DNA of 29,073 nt from Bacteroidales bacterium (lineage in GTDB: Bacteria; Bacteroidota; Bacteroidia; Bacteroidales; F082). Positions within the stretch are counted from its first letter, which is position 1. Each line of letters begins with the position of its first letter. The translations under genes were made by a program, and so were the position numbers. The stretch spans positions 1-29,073 of the forward strand of contig JAEEII010000122.1 in the NCBI GenBank assembly GCA_016281295.1. The letters run 5' to 3'. Positions 1 through 8,443 of the stretch are shown here, one piece after another. The notes beneath the pieces were generated by a model, which saw nothing but the letters and a program-made list of their open reading frames with translations, searched no databases and was not told the DNA's origin.

Positions 1-118
1 TCGGCTTCTTTGAGGGTCTTTTTGGTCTGATTTTTTGTTTCGCTCACTCCGATAGCCCGCTATCGTCGTTCGCTCAACAGAAAAATCATCCTCAAAAATC
101 CCTCTCAAATAAGCTCGA
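1..118. repeat. Large imperfect inverted repeat, cut by the window edge
   Basis: Nearly the whole segment folds on itself. The core is CGATAG (50-55), loop CCCG, CTATCG (60-65). Outward, GATTTTT (29-35) pairs with AAAAATC (81-87), TTTGAGGG near 10-17 pairs imperfectly with the CCCTCTCAAA near 100-109, and the outer TCGGCTT faces AAGCTCGA near 111-118. A direct TTCGCTCA also occurs on both sides of the core. The left end may continue beyond the window. It resembles a dispersed intergenic palindromic element, but a transcript hairpin of an upstream gene is also possible. No convincing gene lies in 1-225. Confidence 0.5.
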
Positions 119-157
119 AAAAAAATCAAAACAGCTTCTAAGGACTTCCGTAAAATT

Positions 158-194
158 TTGACGCTCCCCAGAAAGCATTTCCAGGGAGCGTCAA
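158..194 (-). terminator. Intrinsic terminator of the surface-protein pair
   Basis: An 11-bp perfect stem, TTGACGCTCCC (158-168) with GGGAGCGTCAA (184-194), has a 15-nt loop. Read on the minus strand it is followed by AAAATTTTAC, a short U tract. It lies 31 bases beyond the stop of the 226-900 gene, the right place to end transcription of the two minus-strand surface-protein genes. Confidence 0.7.
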
Positions 195-225
195 CAGAGG
201 AATGAATTATATAAAACGAAACGCC

Positions 226-900
226 TTACTTTGGATAGATGAACGTCGTCGTCCCGCCGTTTCGCAGGTAGATGTAGCCCTCGCCGGGAATCATCAGCCG
301 AAGAGAACCCACCCATTCGCCTGAAGCGGCATCGTAGGTGCTGTTGTTGCCCTGACCCTTGATCATGTCGCCGTTGTTGGGGACGAGATTGCTCAACGCC
401 TCCTCTATCGGCTTCACCTCGGTGAGCAGGCAGCTGATCCAGTTCCAGCCCTGCATCAGCAGGATGGGCACATTGACACACTGGGTTTCTGATGACGACG
501 AAGCCGCAGCCTTGAAATTCATCAGATACGGGTTCGACAGGCTGCCGTAGCCGTCGGCGTTGAAAACCAGCGTCTCCTCCAGACCCAGCTCCAGCTCCTC
601 GCCACTGTCGTGGTTGTAGAGCTTGAACGTGAACTCATCGCCTTCGGCACCGTAAACAGTGAGCCACAGCACATAACGCTGCGCAGGGGCGAAATACTCA
701 GGCTGCTGGCTTCCACGGCATTCATCGCCGCAGAACACCCCCACCTCGAGGGTGGCACTCTGCTGCTCTATCCCATAGAGCTGGATAACACCCGTCATCG
801 TCATGTTCAAGGCGTAGGGAGCAGTTACTGGGGTCCAATGGCCAGCGGATAATACGCCGCTAGCCAGCATGAGGATCAGAAATAAAAGATGTTTTCTCAT
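226..900 (-). CDS. Small secreted protein, single-module paralogue of the adjacent giant surface protein
   Basis: Unnamed family. The start is placed at the ATG at 900 (MRKHLLFLILMLASGVLSAG), because this gives a clean Sec signal peptide; an upstream start at 927 adds nine residues before it. The mature part has two modules. HWTP...MTMTGVIQL...GVFCGDECRGS resembles residues about 1396-1505 of the neighbouring 1,890-residue protein, and GWNW...GEWVGSL...PGEGYIYL resembles its residues about 1590-1685. Unlike the neighbour it ends in TTTFIYPK with no T9SS sorting domain, so it may stay in the periplasm or be exported another way. It follows the giant gene by 32 bases on the same strand and is probably co-transcribed. 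Its role is unknown; a shared surface-binding or assembly function is inference. Confidence 0.8.
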   Translation of the reverse strand: MRKHLLFLILMLASGVLSAGHWTPVTAPYALNMTMTGVIQLYGIEQQSATLEVGVFCGDECRGSQQPEYFAPAQRYVLWLTVYGAEGDEFTFKLYNHDSGEELELGLEETLVFNADGYGSLSNPYLMNFKAAASSSSETQCVNVPILLMQGWNWISCLLTEVKPIEEALSNLVPNNGDMIKGQGNNSTYDAASGEWVGSLRLMIPGEGYIYLRNGGTTTFIYPK

Positions 901-932
901 GATTATTGCGTTTTTACCTAATAACACAAGAC

Positions 933-3900
933 TTATCTCTTTACAATGTTATGGACTGAAACTCCGTCGGCGGTGACCACACGCAGCGTATAGAGGCCTT
1001 CGGCCTGGGCTCTGAGATCCACACTCATCATGTCGGCCTTGGCTTTCTCCATGAAGACGCGCTGACCCAGGGTGTTGTAAACCTCCACCCTCTCGATGCC
1101 AGTGCCTTCCACCTGGAACACGCCGTCGGACGGGTTGGGATAGACCGACACCTGAGGCATCACACTGTCATCGATGCCGAGGTTGCCGAATCGCAAGACA
1201 ACGGGACTGGTGAGGGTTCCCAAGGTGGCATCAACGGTGAACGACTGCTTTTCGGCGGCGGTAGCGATGGCGGTGCCGTCAGTGAGACGGAACGTCATTG
1301 TCTCGTCCTGCTCGCCAAACACGGTCAGGAAGGCCACATAGCGATCCAACGGAGCGACCCACAGCAGTTTCACGCTGCCTCGGCACTCGTCGCCGACGAA
1401 GGCGGCCAGCTCATAACCTTCTTGGCGCAGCTCGTGGCCGTTGAGTTCCACCACAGCGGTGAGGGTCATGTTGTTGGCATAGTCGCCAGCGTAAGGCTTG
1501 AACATGTTGTGTTCCGGAGTGACGTTGACACTGGTGGTCTCGCTACGGTTAGTATTATAGACCAATGTCTTGGCCTCGTCGCCGAGCGACTGGTACATAT
1601 AGCCTTGCCCAGGTTCCAGGGTGTTGAGGGTGCCATACCAGTTGCCGTCGCCGGCGTAGTACGAGGCGTAGCCGTTGCGACCCTTGACGATGTCATCGCC
1701 TTCGGGGGTAATGCCACTCATGGCGGTGCCGACGCTCATGGGCTGCTGGCAGGGGAAACCTATCCAGTTCCAGCCTGGGTTGAGGGTGATGGGATGGTTT
1801 TCAGGATTGGCAGGCTCTCCTGTTACACTGACCTCACAGGCCGCATTGGTGCGAATCATATACAGTTGCTCGTTGTTGATGGATTTCAAAGTGCCAAACC
1901 ACATTAAACTGCCATTATTTTCGAAACTTTCCACATAACCATTATCCCTTGATTTGATTAACAGGCCATGCTCGCCAAGGCTGCTCTCCACCAATGAAAG
2001 TCCATTGATACCGGAAAGCTCAATATAACTCGACCACCAGTTCCAGCCCTCCGTGAGCGGAGTGGTTTGGGAAGATGCGAAGGAAGAAATGAAGTTCAAA
2101 ACGTATGGGTTGAGGAGATTGCCGTAGCCATCGACATTGAAGTTGACAGGAGCGGGCGATACAAGGTCGAGTTCCTGTTCTGTTTCATGGTCATAGAGAC
2201 GGAAGGAAATCTGGTCTCCCATTTCGCCGAAGATAGTGATTTGGACCACATAACGTTGGGTTGGGCCAAAACAGGAAGCCGACTGGCTGCCGCGGCACTG
2301 TTCTCCACAGAAGGCTCCCAGTTCCAATCTATCCGAAGTTTGTTCCACACCATCAATCATGATGACACCCGTCAAAGTCATGTTATTGGCGAAGGAGGAA
2401 CTGTTAGGTGTCCAGTGATTGACTTCGGAAGTTTCAGCCACAGTAAAGTTCGCCAACAGATTCCTTTCCCCTGTCACTGTGAAGGTATATGTAGCATCAG
2501 CAGAGACCTCTTCCCCATTCTCTATCCAGCTGACGAAGCTAAAACCTTCATTTGCCGTAGCCGTCAAAGTAACCAAAGAACCAAATTCGTAATAACCATC
2601 ACCGGTTACCACGCCGCCTTCAGACGGATTCGGTGCAGCGTTGATGTTGAAATAATCTGGCTGGACGGTGCTGTAGATGAAGTTAGCTACCAAAATCCTA
2701 TCACCATAAACTGTGAAGGAATACTCGGCTTCGGTGGAAACCACCTCTCCGTTCTCCGTCCAGTTGTCGAAGATGTATCCCTCGTTGGCCAAAGCGGTCA
2801 AAACACAAGTTTCATCCCATGCGTAGGCTCCTGCTCCTGAAACCGTGCCTCCAACAGCTGGGGCAGGAATGGTAGTAACATTAAACACACCTTCCATACC
2901 GACATAGGTGAAAGTGGTTTTCGGTAAGAAGTTCCAGAACTGACCATTTGAGCCAAAGATGTTATCAATGCTGTTGGGATCCCATCCGCAAATATCGGAA
3001 TCTTGGACGGTGATGCCATAGAATCTACCATTAAAGATCTGGAAGGATGCCTTTACAGGATTATAGACACCAATCAAAAGATTACCTCCATGGTAACAAT
3101 ATGGTGTGGTGAAATTAATCAACAACTCGCCGTTAGAAACCGAGAGGCTTCCTTCGTAAACGATGGTTGCGTCTTCAATTCCCTGATATTCGGAAATCGT
3201 CGCTGAGTCAACTTCTTTCATGAACACCTGGAAATAGGCAGAGCCATAAGAGACTGACGAATAATTGGAGGAGTAGCATTTCATGGAGGTGATGCACGAG
3301 CCGTTCATTTCGGCAAGCATGGAGGACGGCATGACATACTCCTGTTTCCCGTATTGATTAATACACCAGCCAGTAACAGGGAAGCATTCGTTGGTGACTG
3401 TTCCGTCACATACGGTAAGTGAGCTTTCATCATTATTCACCACATCGCTCATGAAGTTGGCGATGAGATCTCTGTTGCAGGTCACCGTGAAGGAATACTC
3501 GGCATCCGTGGAAACCACTTCGCCGTTCTCCGTCCAGTTGACGAAGGTATAACCCTCATTGGCTGTGGCCGTCAATGTAACCGACACGCCGAGAGCATAC
3601 TCGCCCATGCCGCTCACCGTTCCGCCTTCAGCCGGGTTCGGCGTGGCGTTGATGCTATAGTAACTCAACGTGACAGGAGAAACCAACCGAACGCTTAATC
3701 CATCGCATCGATGATTATAATCTATTATTAATTCTGACTCATACACATAAAAGGCATAAGCACAATTAGTTCCATCGAAGAAAGTGCTGTAGCTATTGCT
3801 GTCGTTGAAATAGGAAGATGACCAGTAGGAACCTCTGTTCTCACACACTAAAGACTGTCCCACTCGTGCGCCAGCACTAGGCAAAAACACAGCACCGTTG

Positions 3901-6605
3901 ATTTGAAGCACTTCTTCCCACTCGGATTGCGATATTGTATTACTATCAAAATCAGCTTCTCCGTCATTAGGGCTATTAAAAGTATAGCAAGAGCTATCCC
4001 ATAAATCTGGCAATAAAACCAAACCACATACCTCATTCACTTTTGCTTTGGCATAACGTATTCCAGATGAAGTAATCCTACTATTAATAACATAATCCCA
4101 TTCATCTTTCGACAGCGTTCTCCAAATACCTGATTCATTACCTCCATTTGAAATTGAATTATATACTCCCCAATCAGAGTTGGCATATTGCTCGGTTAAA
4201 TCGTACAATCCATACGGGCCATAAAATGTCCACTGATTCATAGCATTGGTACTACACCAAGGCTGATAATTGGAATTGCCATTATTCCAGCCACTGGTAC
4301 CCCATCCAAACAAATCAATAAAACCACTGTAGGTTTGTGAAATATTACTATTAGTACTACCTACAATGTCATATTGGTTCTCTGCAAACCTCCATGTGTT
4401 GGTAGAAGCTTGATATTGCAGATTGCCTATTGAAAAACACACTTTGTCTCCATTTTCATTTACAGCGAAGGTGCTATTAATGGCTCCTATGGGGAATACT
4501 TCTTGAATAGCAAAAACAGCTGTCAATTCCCTGTCGCTGGTCACCGTGAAGGAATATTCAGGATCAGTGGAGACCTCTTCCCCGTTCTCCGTCCAGTTGA
4601 CGAAGGCGTATTCCTCGTTGGCTATGGCCGTCAGCGTACATTCATCAAAATGGTTATAGGTGCCTGCTCCTTCCACTGTGCCACCCTCCATCGGGTCGGC
4701 CACAGCGGTGACCTCATAACTGTTCAAACTGAAGTTGGCGGTCAAAGAGCGTTCACCCGCTACCGTGAAAAGATACGTGGGATCCGTGGAGACCTCCTCG
4801 CCATCCTCAGTCCAATTGACGAAAGTATAACCCTCGTTAGGTGTGGCGATCAATGTACACGTTTCTCCCAATGCATACTCTCCTGCTCCTGTCACTGTGC
4901 CGCCCTCAATAGGACTTGACATAGAAGTAATGTTATATGCACCATTTAGTTCTGTAAAAGTGAAAGTAGTTTTAGGCATAAATGTCTCCCTAAAGCCTGG
5001 TCCAGTAAGAAGATTAATATCGTCTCCCTCGTTTAAAGTACTCACAAAGCCTGTTTCATGACTCAGGGTTTGCCCATAGAAATAACTCCAACCAACTCTA
5101 TTACCCTTCACACAATTATATACTCCTATCAACAAATTTCCCCCTTGATAATAATAGGGTGTCGTGAATTCAATTTCCAAAAGACCTTGTGATGACAGGA
5201 AAAGGCTACCTTCGTAAACGACAGTTCCGTCTTCATATCCTTGGAAAACATCGCTGTCATCAAAATTCTCAAAATCCACCTCTTTCATAAAGACCTTGAA
5301 ACTGGCAGAACCATACGACACATTAGAATCCGTGTTATAACAGGTCATGGACGTAATCAAACTCTCCTTCATTGGAGCAAGGTCGCTAGCAGGCATCACG
5401 TATTCGCATTTGAAAAGATAACAAGCTCCCCAACCAATGATGGGCATGCCTTCATTTTGAACAGTGCCATCATAAACTGTTAATGTACCGTCATTTCCAG
5501 TCGTTCCAGGTATTTCCTCACAGTCCACATCGAACTCATACGAGAAATTGCTGCTCATATTTTCACCATGGTAAATGACATTGCCGTTCGAATAACAAAT
5601 ATTGAAAGAACACTCGCCTATGTATTGTCCGTTAATCCATGTCAGCGTAATGTGATCACCATTAATAACAGTTATGGTTTGTTCACCGGATGATCCTCCA
5701 GAGAGGGTGATTTCTTCACTGCTTTCATCCCCATGACTCACCACCAGTTTGTTGCCATTCCATCCGTCACCATAGGAATCAAAGAGTTGGACAACCAGGT
5801 TGCACATCGAGCCTTCCTCAACAAAATGAGCCTCTAAGTTTCTGTCGCTAGTTACATTGAATGAATACTCGGCATCATTCGACACCCTAACGCCGTCTTC
5901 AGTCCAATACAGGAAAATGTAGCCCTCGTTAGGCGTGGCGGTCAGCGTACAGGCACTGTTCCATTCATAGGTTCCTTCCCCACTCACCATACCGCCTTCA
6001 GTAGGCATCGCAATAGCTATGATTTCATGAGGCTGTCCATCTATCGCTTGAACGGGTAGGCGGCTACCCCAGTAATCGTCTGCCTGATAACTTTCAAAAC
6101 TACCTTCAGGAACATACAACACACAATTCTCCGAAAGACCATAAAATGAGGCCCATGTATCATATTCATATCCTCCTCCACTTGATGATGGTGGTGTTGT
6201 AGCAAGGCATATTATCGTGGTCAACGCAGTTGATTGATAGAAAGCCGCTGCTTGCACATTGTTTACTGTTTCAGGAATTACAACGCTTGTAATGCCTGTC
6301 ATTTGGAATGCTCCCTCATGATGATTATTCAACAATGCAGTCACTGTGTAAATTTCCCCATCGTAGCTAACCTCACTTGGTATAATAAGGTCCCCTATAA
6401 CATAAGGAACTTCCTGATAAGCTTCATTAGGACTAACCAAACCAACAGTATGATCAGTACTGCTAATTATGTCATAATACAAGGTTTGTCCGCTTGGGGC
6501 AATAGCGGAAAAATCATAATCATAAGCCCATGACGCACCTATTCCCATGAAGAATGCAACAAATAGAAGCATAATGCGCTTCTTGTTTTGTAGATGTTTA
6601 TTCAT
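933..6605 (-). CDS. Giant mosaic T9SS-exported surface protein (BspA-like, InlB-type repeats, FISUMP-like domain)
   Basis: An 1,890-residue secreted protein, probably an adhesin. A signal peptide covers residues 1-27 (ending GASWA). Residues about 45-190 look like a BspA-type leucine-rich segment (LIIPSEV, SVVIPETV). Six InlB B-repeat-like modules of about 70 residues, with EGGTVSG and NWTENGE signatures, sit near 192, 555, 627, 982, 1243 and 1320. Residues about 266-365 carry DSYGDGWNGNK. A 170-residue module starting LTVYDGT/LTVCDGT and ending FLPKTTF/FMPKTTF occurs twice (about 373-550 and 1063-1240). A FISUMP-like domain spans about 705-976. Two MTLT...CRGS modules and two GWNW modules occupy 1396-1805. 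The last 75 residues are a T9SS sorting domain (VYPNPSDG, EGLYTLRVV, ending IVKR). Export across the outer membrane and anchoring are inferred from that domain. The ligand is unknown. Confidence 0.9.
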   Translation of the reverse strand: MNKHLQNKKRIMLLFVAFFMGIGASWAYDYDFSAIAPSGQTLYYDIISSTDHTVGLVSPNEAYQEVPYVIGDLIIPSEVSYDGEIYTVTALLNNHHEGAFQMTGITSVVIPETVNNVQAAAFYQSTALTTIICLATTPPSSSGGGYEYDTWASFYGLSENCVLYVPEGSFESYQADDYWGSRLPVQAIDGQPHEIIAIAMPTEGGMVSGEGTYEWNSACTLTATPNEGYIFLYWTEDGVRVSNDAEYSFNVTSDRNLEAHFVEEGSMCNLVVQLFDSYGDGWNGNKLVVSHGDESSEEITLSGGSSGEQTITVINGDHITLTWINGQYIGECSFNICYSNGNVIYHGENMSSNFSYEFDVDCEEIPGTTGNDGTLTVYDGTVQNEGMPIIGWGACYLFKCEYVMPASDLAPMKESLITSMTCYNTDSNVSYGSASFKVFMKEVDFENFDDSDVFQGYEDGTVVYEGSLFLSSQGLLEIEFTTPYYYQGGNLLIGVYNCVKGNRVGWSYFYGQTLSHETGFVSTLNEGDDINLLTGPGFRETFMPKTTFTFTELNGAYNITSMSSPIEGGTVTGAGEYALGETCTLIATPNEGYTFVNWTEDGEEVSTDPTYLFTVAGERSLTANFSLNSYEVTAVADPMEGGTVEGAGTYNHFDECTLTAIANEEYAFVNWTENGEEVSTDPEYSFTVTSDRELTAVFAIQEVFPIGAINSTFAVNENGDKVCFSIGNLQYQASTNTWRFAENQYDIVGSTNSNISQTYSGFIDLFGWGTSGWNNGNSNYQPWCSTNAMNQWTFYGPYGLYDLTEQYANSDWGVYNSISNGGNESGIWRTLSKDEWDYVINSRITSSGIRYAKAKVNEVCGLVLLPDLWDSSCYTFNSPNDGEADFDSNTISQSEWEEVLQINGAVFLPSAGARVGQSLVCENRGSYWSSSYFNDSNSYSTFFDGTNCAYAFYVYESELIIDYNHRCDGLSVRLVSPVTLSYYSINATPNPAEGGTVSGMGEYALGVSVTLTATANEGYTFVNWTENGEVVSTDAEYSFTVTCNRDLIANFMSDVVNNDESSLTVCDGTVTNECFPVTGWCINQYGKQEYVMPSSMLAEMNGSCITSMKCYSSNYSSVSYGSAYFQVFMKEVDSATISEYQGIEDATIVYEGSLSVSNGELLINFTTPYCYHGGNLLIGVYNPVKASFQIFNGRFYGITVQDSDICGWDPNSIDNIFGSNGQFWNFLPKTTFTYVGMEGVFNVTTIPAPAVGGTVSGAGAYAWDETCVLTALANEGYIFDNWTENGEVVSTEAEYSFTVYGDRILVANFIYSTVQPDYFNINAAPNPSEGGVVTGDGYYEFGSLVTLTATANEGFSFVSWIENGEEVSADATYTFTVTGERNLLANFTVAETSEVNHWTPNSSSFANNMTLTGVIMIDGVEQTSDRLELGAFCGEQCRGSQSASCFGPTQRYVVQITIFGEMGDQISFRLYDHETEQELDLVSPAPVNFNVDGYGNLLNPYVLNFISSFASSQTTPLTEGWNWWSSYIELSGINGLSLVESSLGEHGLLIKSRDNGYVESFENNGSLMWFGTLKSINNEQLYMIRTNAACEVSVTGEPANPENHPITLNPGWNWIGFPCQQPMSVGTAMSGITPEGDDIVKGRNGYASYYAGDGNWYGTLNTLEPGQGYMYQSLGDEAKTLVYNTNRSETTSVNVTPEHNMFKPYAGDYANNMTLTAVVELNGHELRQEGYELAAFVGDECRGSVKLLWVAPLDRYVAFLTVFGEQDETMTFRLTDGTAIATAAEKQSFTVDATLGTLTSPVVLRFGNLGIDDSVMPQVSVYPNPSDGVFQVEGTGIERVEVYNTLGQRVFMEKAKADMMSVDLRAQAEGLYTLRVVTADGVSVHNIVKR

Positions 6606-6817
6606 ATAAATAACGTTTTAAATTTTAAAAATGATTATTATTTTCGTCCACTGATTGTTCTTTTGCAAATTACTTTACAAATAAATAAAAAAAAATCCTT
6701 GTTCCGTTGGGTCATTTTGGGTCATTTTGCATCGGTCTGATTATCAATAAGATATAAAGAATTCTAAAGCCTGTTGAAATGACCACCCTAGACAAGGGGG
6801 TTGCGATGAATTCAGCC

Positions 6818-6864
6818 TTTATTTCGCTACGAACTGCGTTTTTGTGGTTTCGTAGCGAAATAAA
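6818..6864. repeat. 16-bp perfect inverted repeat
   Basis: TTTATTTCGCTACGAA (6818-6833) and TTCGTAGCGAAATAAA (6849-6864) are exact reverse complements around a 15-nt loop. It lies upstream of both flanking divergent genes, so it is unlikely to be a terminator. The arms resemble those of the inverted repeat at 11423-11464, upstream of another ATPase (both begin TTCGT and end ATAAA), which suggests an operator or a mobile recognition site. Confidence 0.75.
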
Positions 6865-6883
6865 TGTATTTTTATTCTGAATC
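6852..6883 (+). repeat. Direct repeat DR-A, copy 1
   Basis: A 32-base sequence beginning GTAGCGAAATAAATG and ending TTTTTATTCTGAATC. It recurs at 9830-9861 with two C/T differences. This copy overlaps the right arm of the 6818-6864 inverted repeat. Similarity stops sharply on both sides. Confidence 0.85.
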
Positions 6884-6948
6884 GTTTTGTGTTTCAGGGA
6901 TTGAATTATTTACCCTCGTTTTCTTTTAAGAGCATGTCAACCCGAAGC

Positions 6949-6999
6949 GTATTTTGCAAAATACACTTTCAAATAGATTTTGTATTTTGTAAAATACAC
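6949..6999 (+). promoter_or_regulatory. Two palindromic operator-like repeats, 33-bp period
   Basis: GTATTTTGCAAAATACAC (6949-6966) and GTATTTTGTAAAATACAC (6982-6999) differ by one base, and their starts are exactly 33 bp apart. The inner 16 bases of the first form a perfect palindrome. The second copy sits between the proposed -33 (TTTG, 6979-6982) and -7 (TATATTTG, 7001-7008) boxes, so a bound protein would block RNA polymerase. Autoregulation is inference. Confidence 0.7.
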
Positions 7000-7008
7000 A
7001 TATATTTG
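6979..7008 (+). promoter_or_regulatory. Bacteroides-type promoter of ATPase 1
   Basis: -33 box TTTG (6979-6982) and -7 box TATATTTG (7001-7008) are separated by 18 bp. The -7 fits TAnnTTTG exactly. It lies 32 bases before the ATG at 7041. Confidence 0.6.
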
Positions 7009-7040
7009 CAGCTTGAACTTGAAATAGAAAAAAAACAACT

Positions 7041-8246
7041 ATGGACAAACTATTTGAACGTCACGATGAATACCTCTCTATCGTCCCCATGGAATTCATC
7101 AGGAGTTTCATGCAGCAAATCGACTGGTCGCTCCGGCTCATCGCCATCAAGGGGCCAAAAGGCGTGGGAAAAACAACCCTCATGCAGCAATACATCAAAC
7201 AACATTATGCGCCCGACGACAGGCATGTGTTGTTTTGCTCCGCCGATGCCCCCTACTTTGCCACTCATACCCTCGTTGATACCGCCAACCAGTTTTGCAA
7301 AATAGGCGGCCAACACCTTTTTATCGACGAAATCCACAAATATGAAAATTGGAGCCGAGAAATCAAGGATATCTACGACCTTCATCGAAACCTTCACATC
7401 GTCATCAGTGGCTCATCACTACTGCAAATCAACGACGGGCAAGCTGACCTCTCGCGCCGTCTCACAGCTTATTCCATGCCCGGACTATCGTTTCGCGAAT
7501 ACTTGACGATGGGATTCGGTGTCAACGCCCCAACCATCTCGTTGGACCAGCTCCTCTCCACCCCCAATCAGTTCTGCACCGAGGTCAAGCAGCAATGCCA
7601 CCCCTTGGAACATTTCAAGAGCTATCTGAAGGCTGGCTACTATCCGTTTTATTTCGAAAGCAAAACGAACTATCAGAATACCGTGGAATCGGTGGTCAAC
7701 TATATCATTGATACTGAACTTCCGAATTACAGAGGGTTAGAGACAGGCAACACCCGCCGCGTCAAAGCCCTGCTGAACGTGCTGTCACAAATGGTCCCAT
7801 ACGAGGTTGACATCACCAAATTATCGACCACTATCGGCATCCAACGTCCCACTACCTTGAAATATCTGAAGCATCTCGAAGAGGCTTCGCTGATCCACAG
7901 GTTGTTTACAGAGATGAGCACCATCACAGATTTGCAGAAGCCCGACAAAATCCTGCTCGACAACAGCAACCTGCTTTACATTTTATCGGACAAACAGCCT
8001 GAAATTGGCACTGTCCGTGAAACCTTCTTCTGCAACCAACTTCATTCGGCGGGTCACCGTGTGGAATATGGCGGGATGAAGAGCGGTGACTTCCGGATTA
8101 ACGGGAATCTAACTATTGAAGTGGGAGGACACGACAAGACATTACGTCAAGTAAAGGAAGAAGCCAAAGGCTATGTCGCCGCTGATGACATCGACAGTTC
8201 GACTTTCCATAAGATTCCATTGTGGGCATTTGGGTTTTTGTATTGA
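7041..8246 (+). CDS. AAA ATPase (AAA_14/DUF4143-like, COG1373 group) with degenerate nuclease-like C-terminus
   Basis: 401 residues. Walker A GPKGVGKT is at 38-45 and Walker B LFIDEIH at 93-99 (D96, E97). SGSSLL near residue 128 matches the sensor-1 position of this group, and SFREYL follows. The middle has a winged-helix-like stretch (IGIQRPTTLKYLKHLEEASLI). The C-terminal segment (GDF at 349-351, IEVGG at 359-363) sits where related proteins carry a PD-(D/E)XK-like core, but the expected E-x-K lysine is replaced by Gly, so nuclease chemistry is doubtful. The ATG at 7041 follows a good promoter. Cellular role is not established for the family; it is strongly multiplied in Bacteroidales. Two 33-bp-spaced palindromes upstream suggest self-contained regulation. 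Confidence 0.85.
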   Translation: MDKLFERHDEYLSIVPMEFIRSFMQQIDWSLRLIAIKGPKGVGKTTLMQQYIKQHYAPDDRHVLFCSADAPYFATHTLVDTANQFCKIGGQHLFIDEIHKYENWSREIKDIYDLHRNLHIVISGSSLLQINDGQADLSRRLTAYSMPGLSFREYLTMGFGVNAPTISLDQLLSTPNQFCTEVKQQCHPLEHFKSYLKAGYYPFYFESKTNYQNTVESVVNYIIDTELPNYRGLETGNTRRVKALLNVLSQMVPYEVDITKLSTTIGIQRPTTLKYLKHLEEASLIHRLFTEMSTITDLQKPDKILLDNSNLLYILSDKQPEIGTVRETFFCNQLHSAGHRVEYGGMKSGDFRINGNLTIEVGGHDKTLRQVKEEAKGYVAADDIDSSTFHKIPLWAFGFLY

Positions 8247-8345
8247 CCAAAGGACCCTCAAATAGTTTAACCTTCCCAAACTATCAACCTTTACCGGCTG
8301 GCACAAAAGGACGCAAAAAAAAATTCAAAAATGTAAAAAAGAAAA

Positions 8346-8376
8346 ATTGCTAGTTTGTTTGAAAAGTGTATTTTTG
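8346..8376 (+). promoter_or_regulatory. Candidate promoter of ATPase 2
   Basis: The -7 box TATTTTTG (8369-8376) fits TAnnTTTG. A TTG at 8347-8349 lies 19 bp upstream as a possible -33. The first 12-bp repeat (8359-8370) fills the spacer and overlaps the -7 box, the same arrangement as at ATPase 1. Confidence 0.5.
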
Positions 8377-8436
8377 TATTCGGGAATCACATTGAAAAGT
8401 GTGGTTTTTGACCGCAAAATTTATTTGAAAAGTGTA
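8359..8436 (+). promoter_or_regulatory. Three 12-bp direct repeats at exact 33-bp period
   Basis: TTGAAAAGTGTA (8359-8370), TTGAAAAGTGTG (8392-8403) and TTGAAAAGTGTA (8425-8436) start exactly 33 bp apart, about three helical turns. The last ends seven bases before the ATG at 8444. Copies 1 and 2 extend similarly into TTTTTG. The reverse complement of 6949-6972, upstream of ATPase 1, contains TTGAAAGTGTATTTTG, so the two arrays appear related. Confidence 0.75.
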
Positions 8437-8443
8437 GATTACC

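Larger units (their letters stand above)
6606..7040. other. Divergent intergenic region between surface protein and first ATPase
   Basis: 435 bases without a credible gene. The part next to the surface-protein gene is AT-rich and has no clear Bacteroides promoter; a GTAATTTG-like box lies near 6666-6673 on minus. The rest holds a 16-bp inverted repeat at 6818-6864, one copy of a 32-bp direct repeat, and the promoter and paired palindromes of the ATPase, each listed separately. Confidence 0.6.
8247..8443 (+). other. Intergenic region between ATPases 1 and 2
   Basis: The first part holds only a weak 7-bp hairpin (ATAGTTT 8262-8268, AAACTAT 8278-8284) without a T tract, then an A-rich stretch. 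The second part holds the promoter and three direct repeats listed separately. The two ATPases therefore seem to be separate transcription units. Confidence 0.5.

Noticed and set aside
3..161. Open frame entering from the left edge on plus
   Set aside because: It runs through the palindromic element and has a composition explained by that repeat; without upstream sequence it cannot be supported as a gene end.
6818..6864. Inverted repeat as a transcription terminator
   Set aside because: It lies between two divergent gene starts and has no proper T tract directly after either arm.
6949..8436. 33-bp periodic repeats as a CRISPR array
   Set aside because: There are only two or three copies, the repeats are 12-18 bp with 15-21 bp between them, they lie in promoters, and no cas gene is near.
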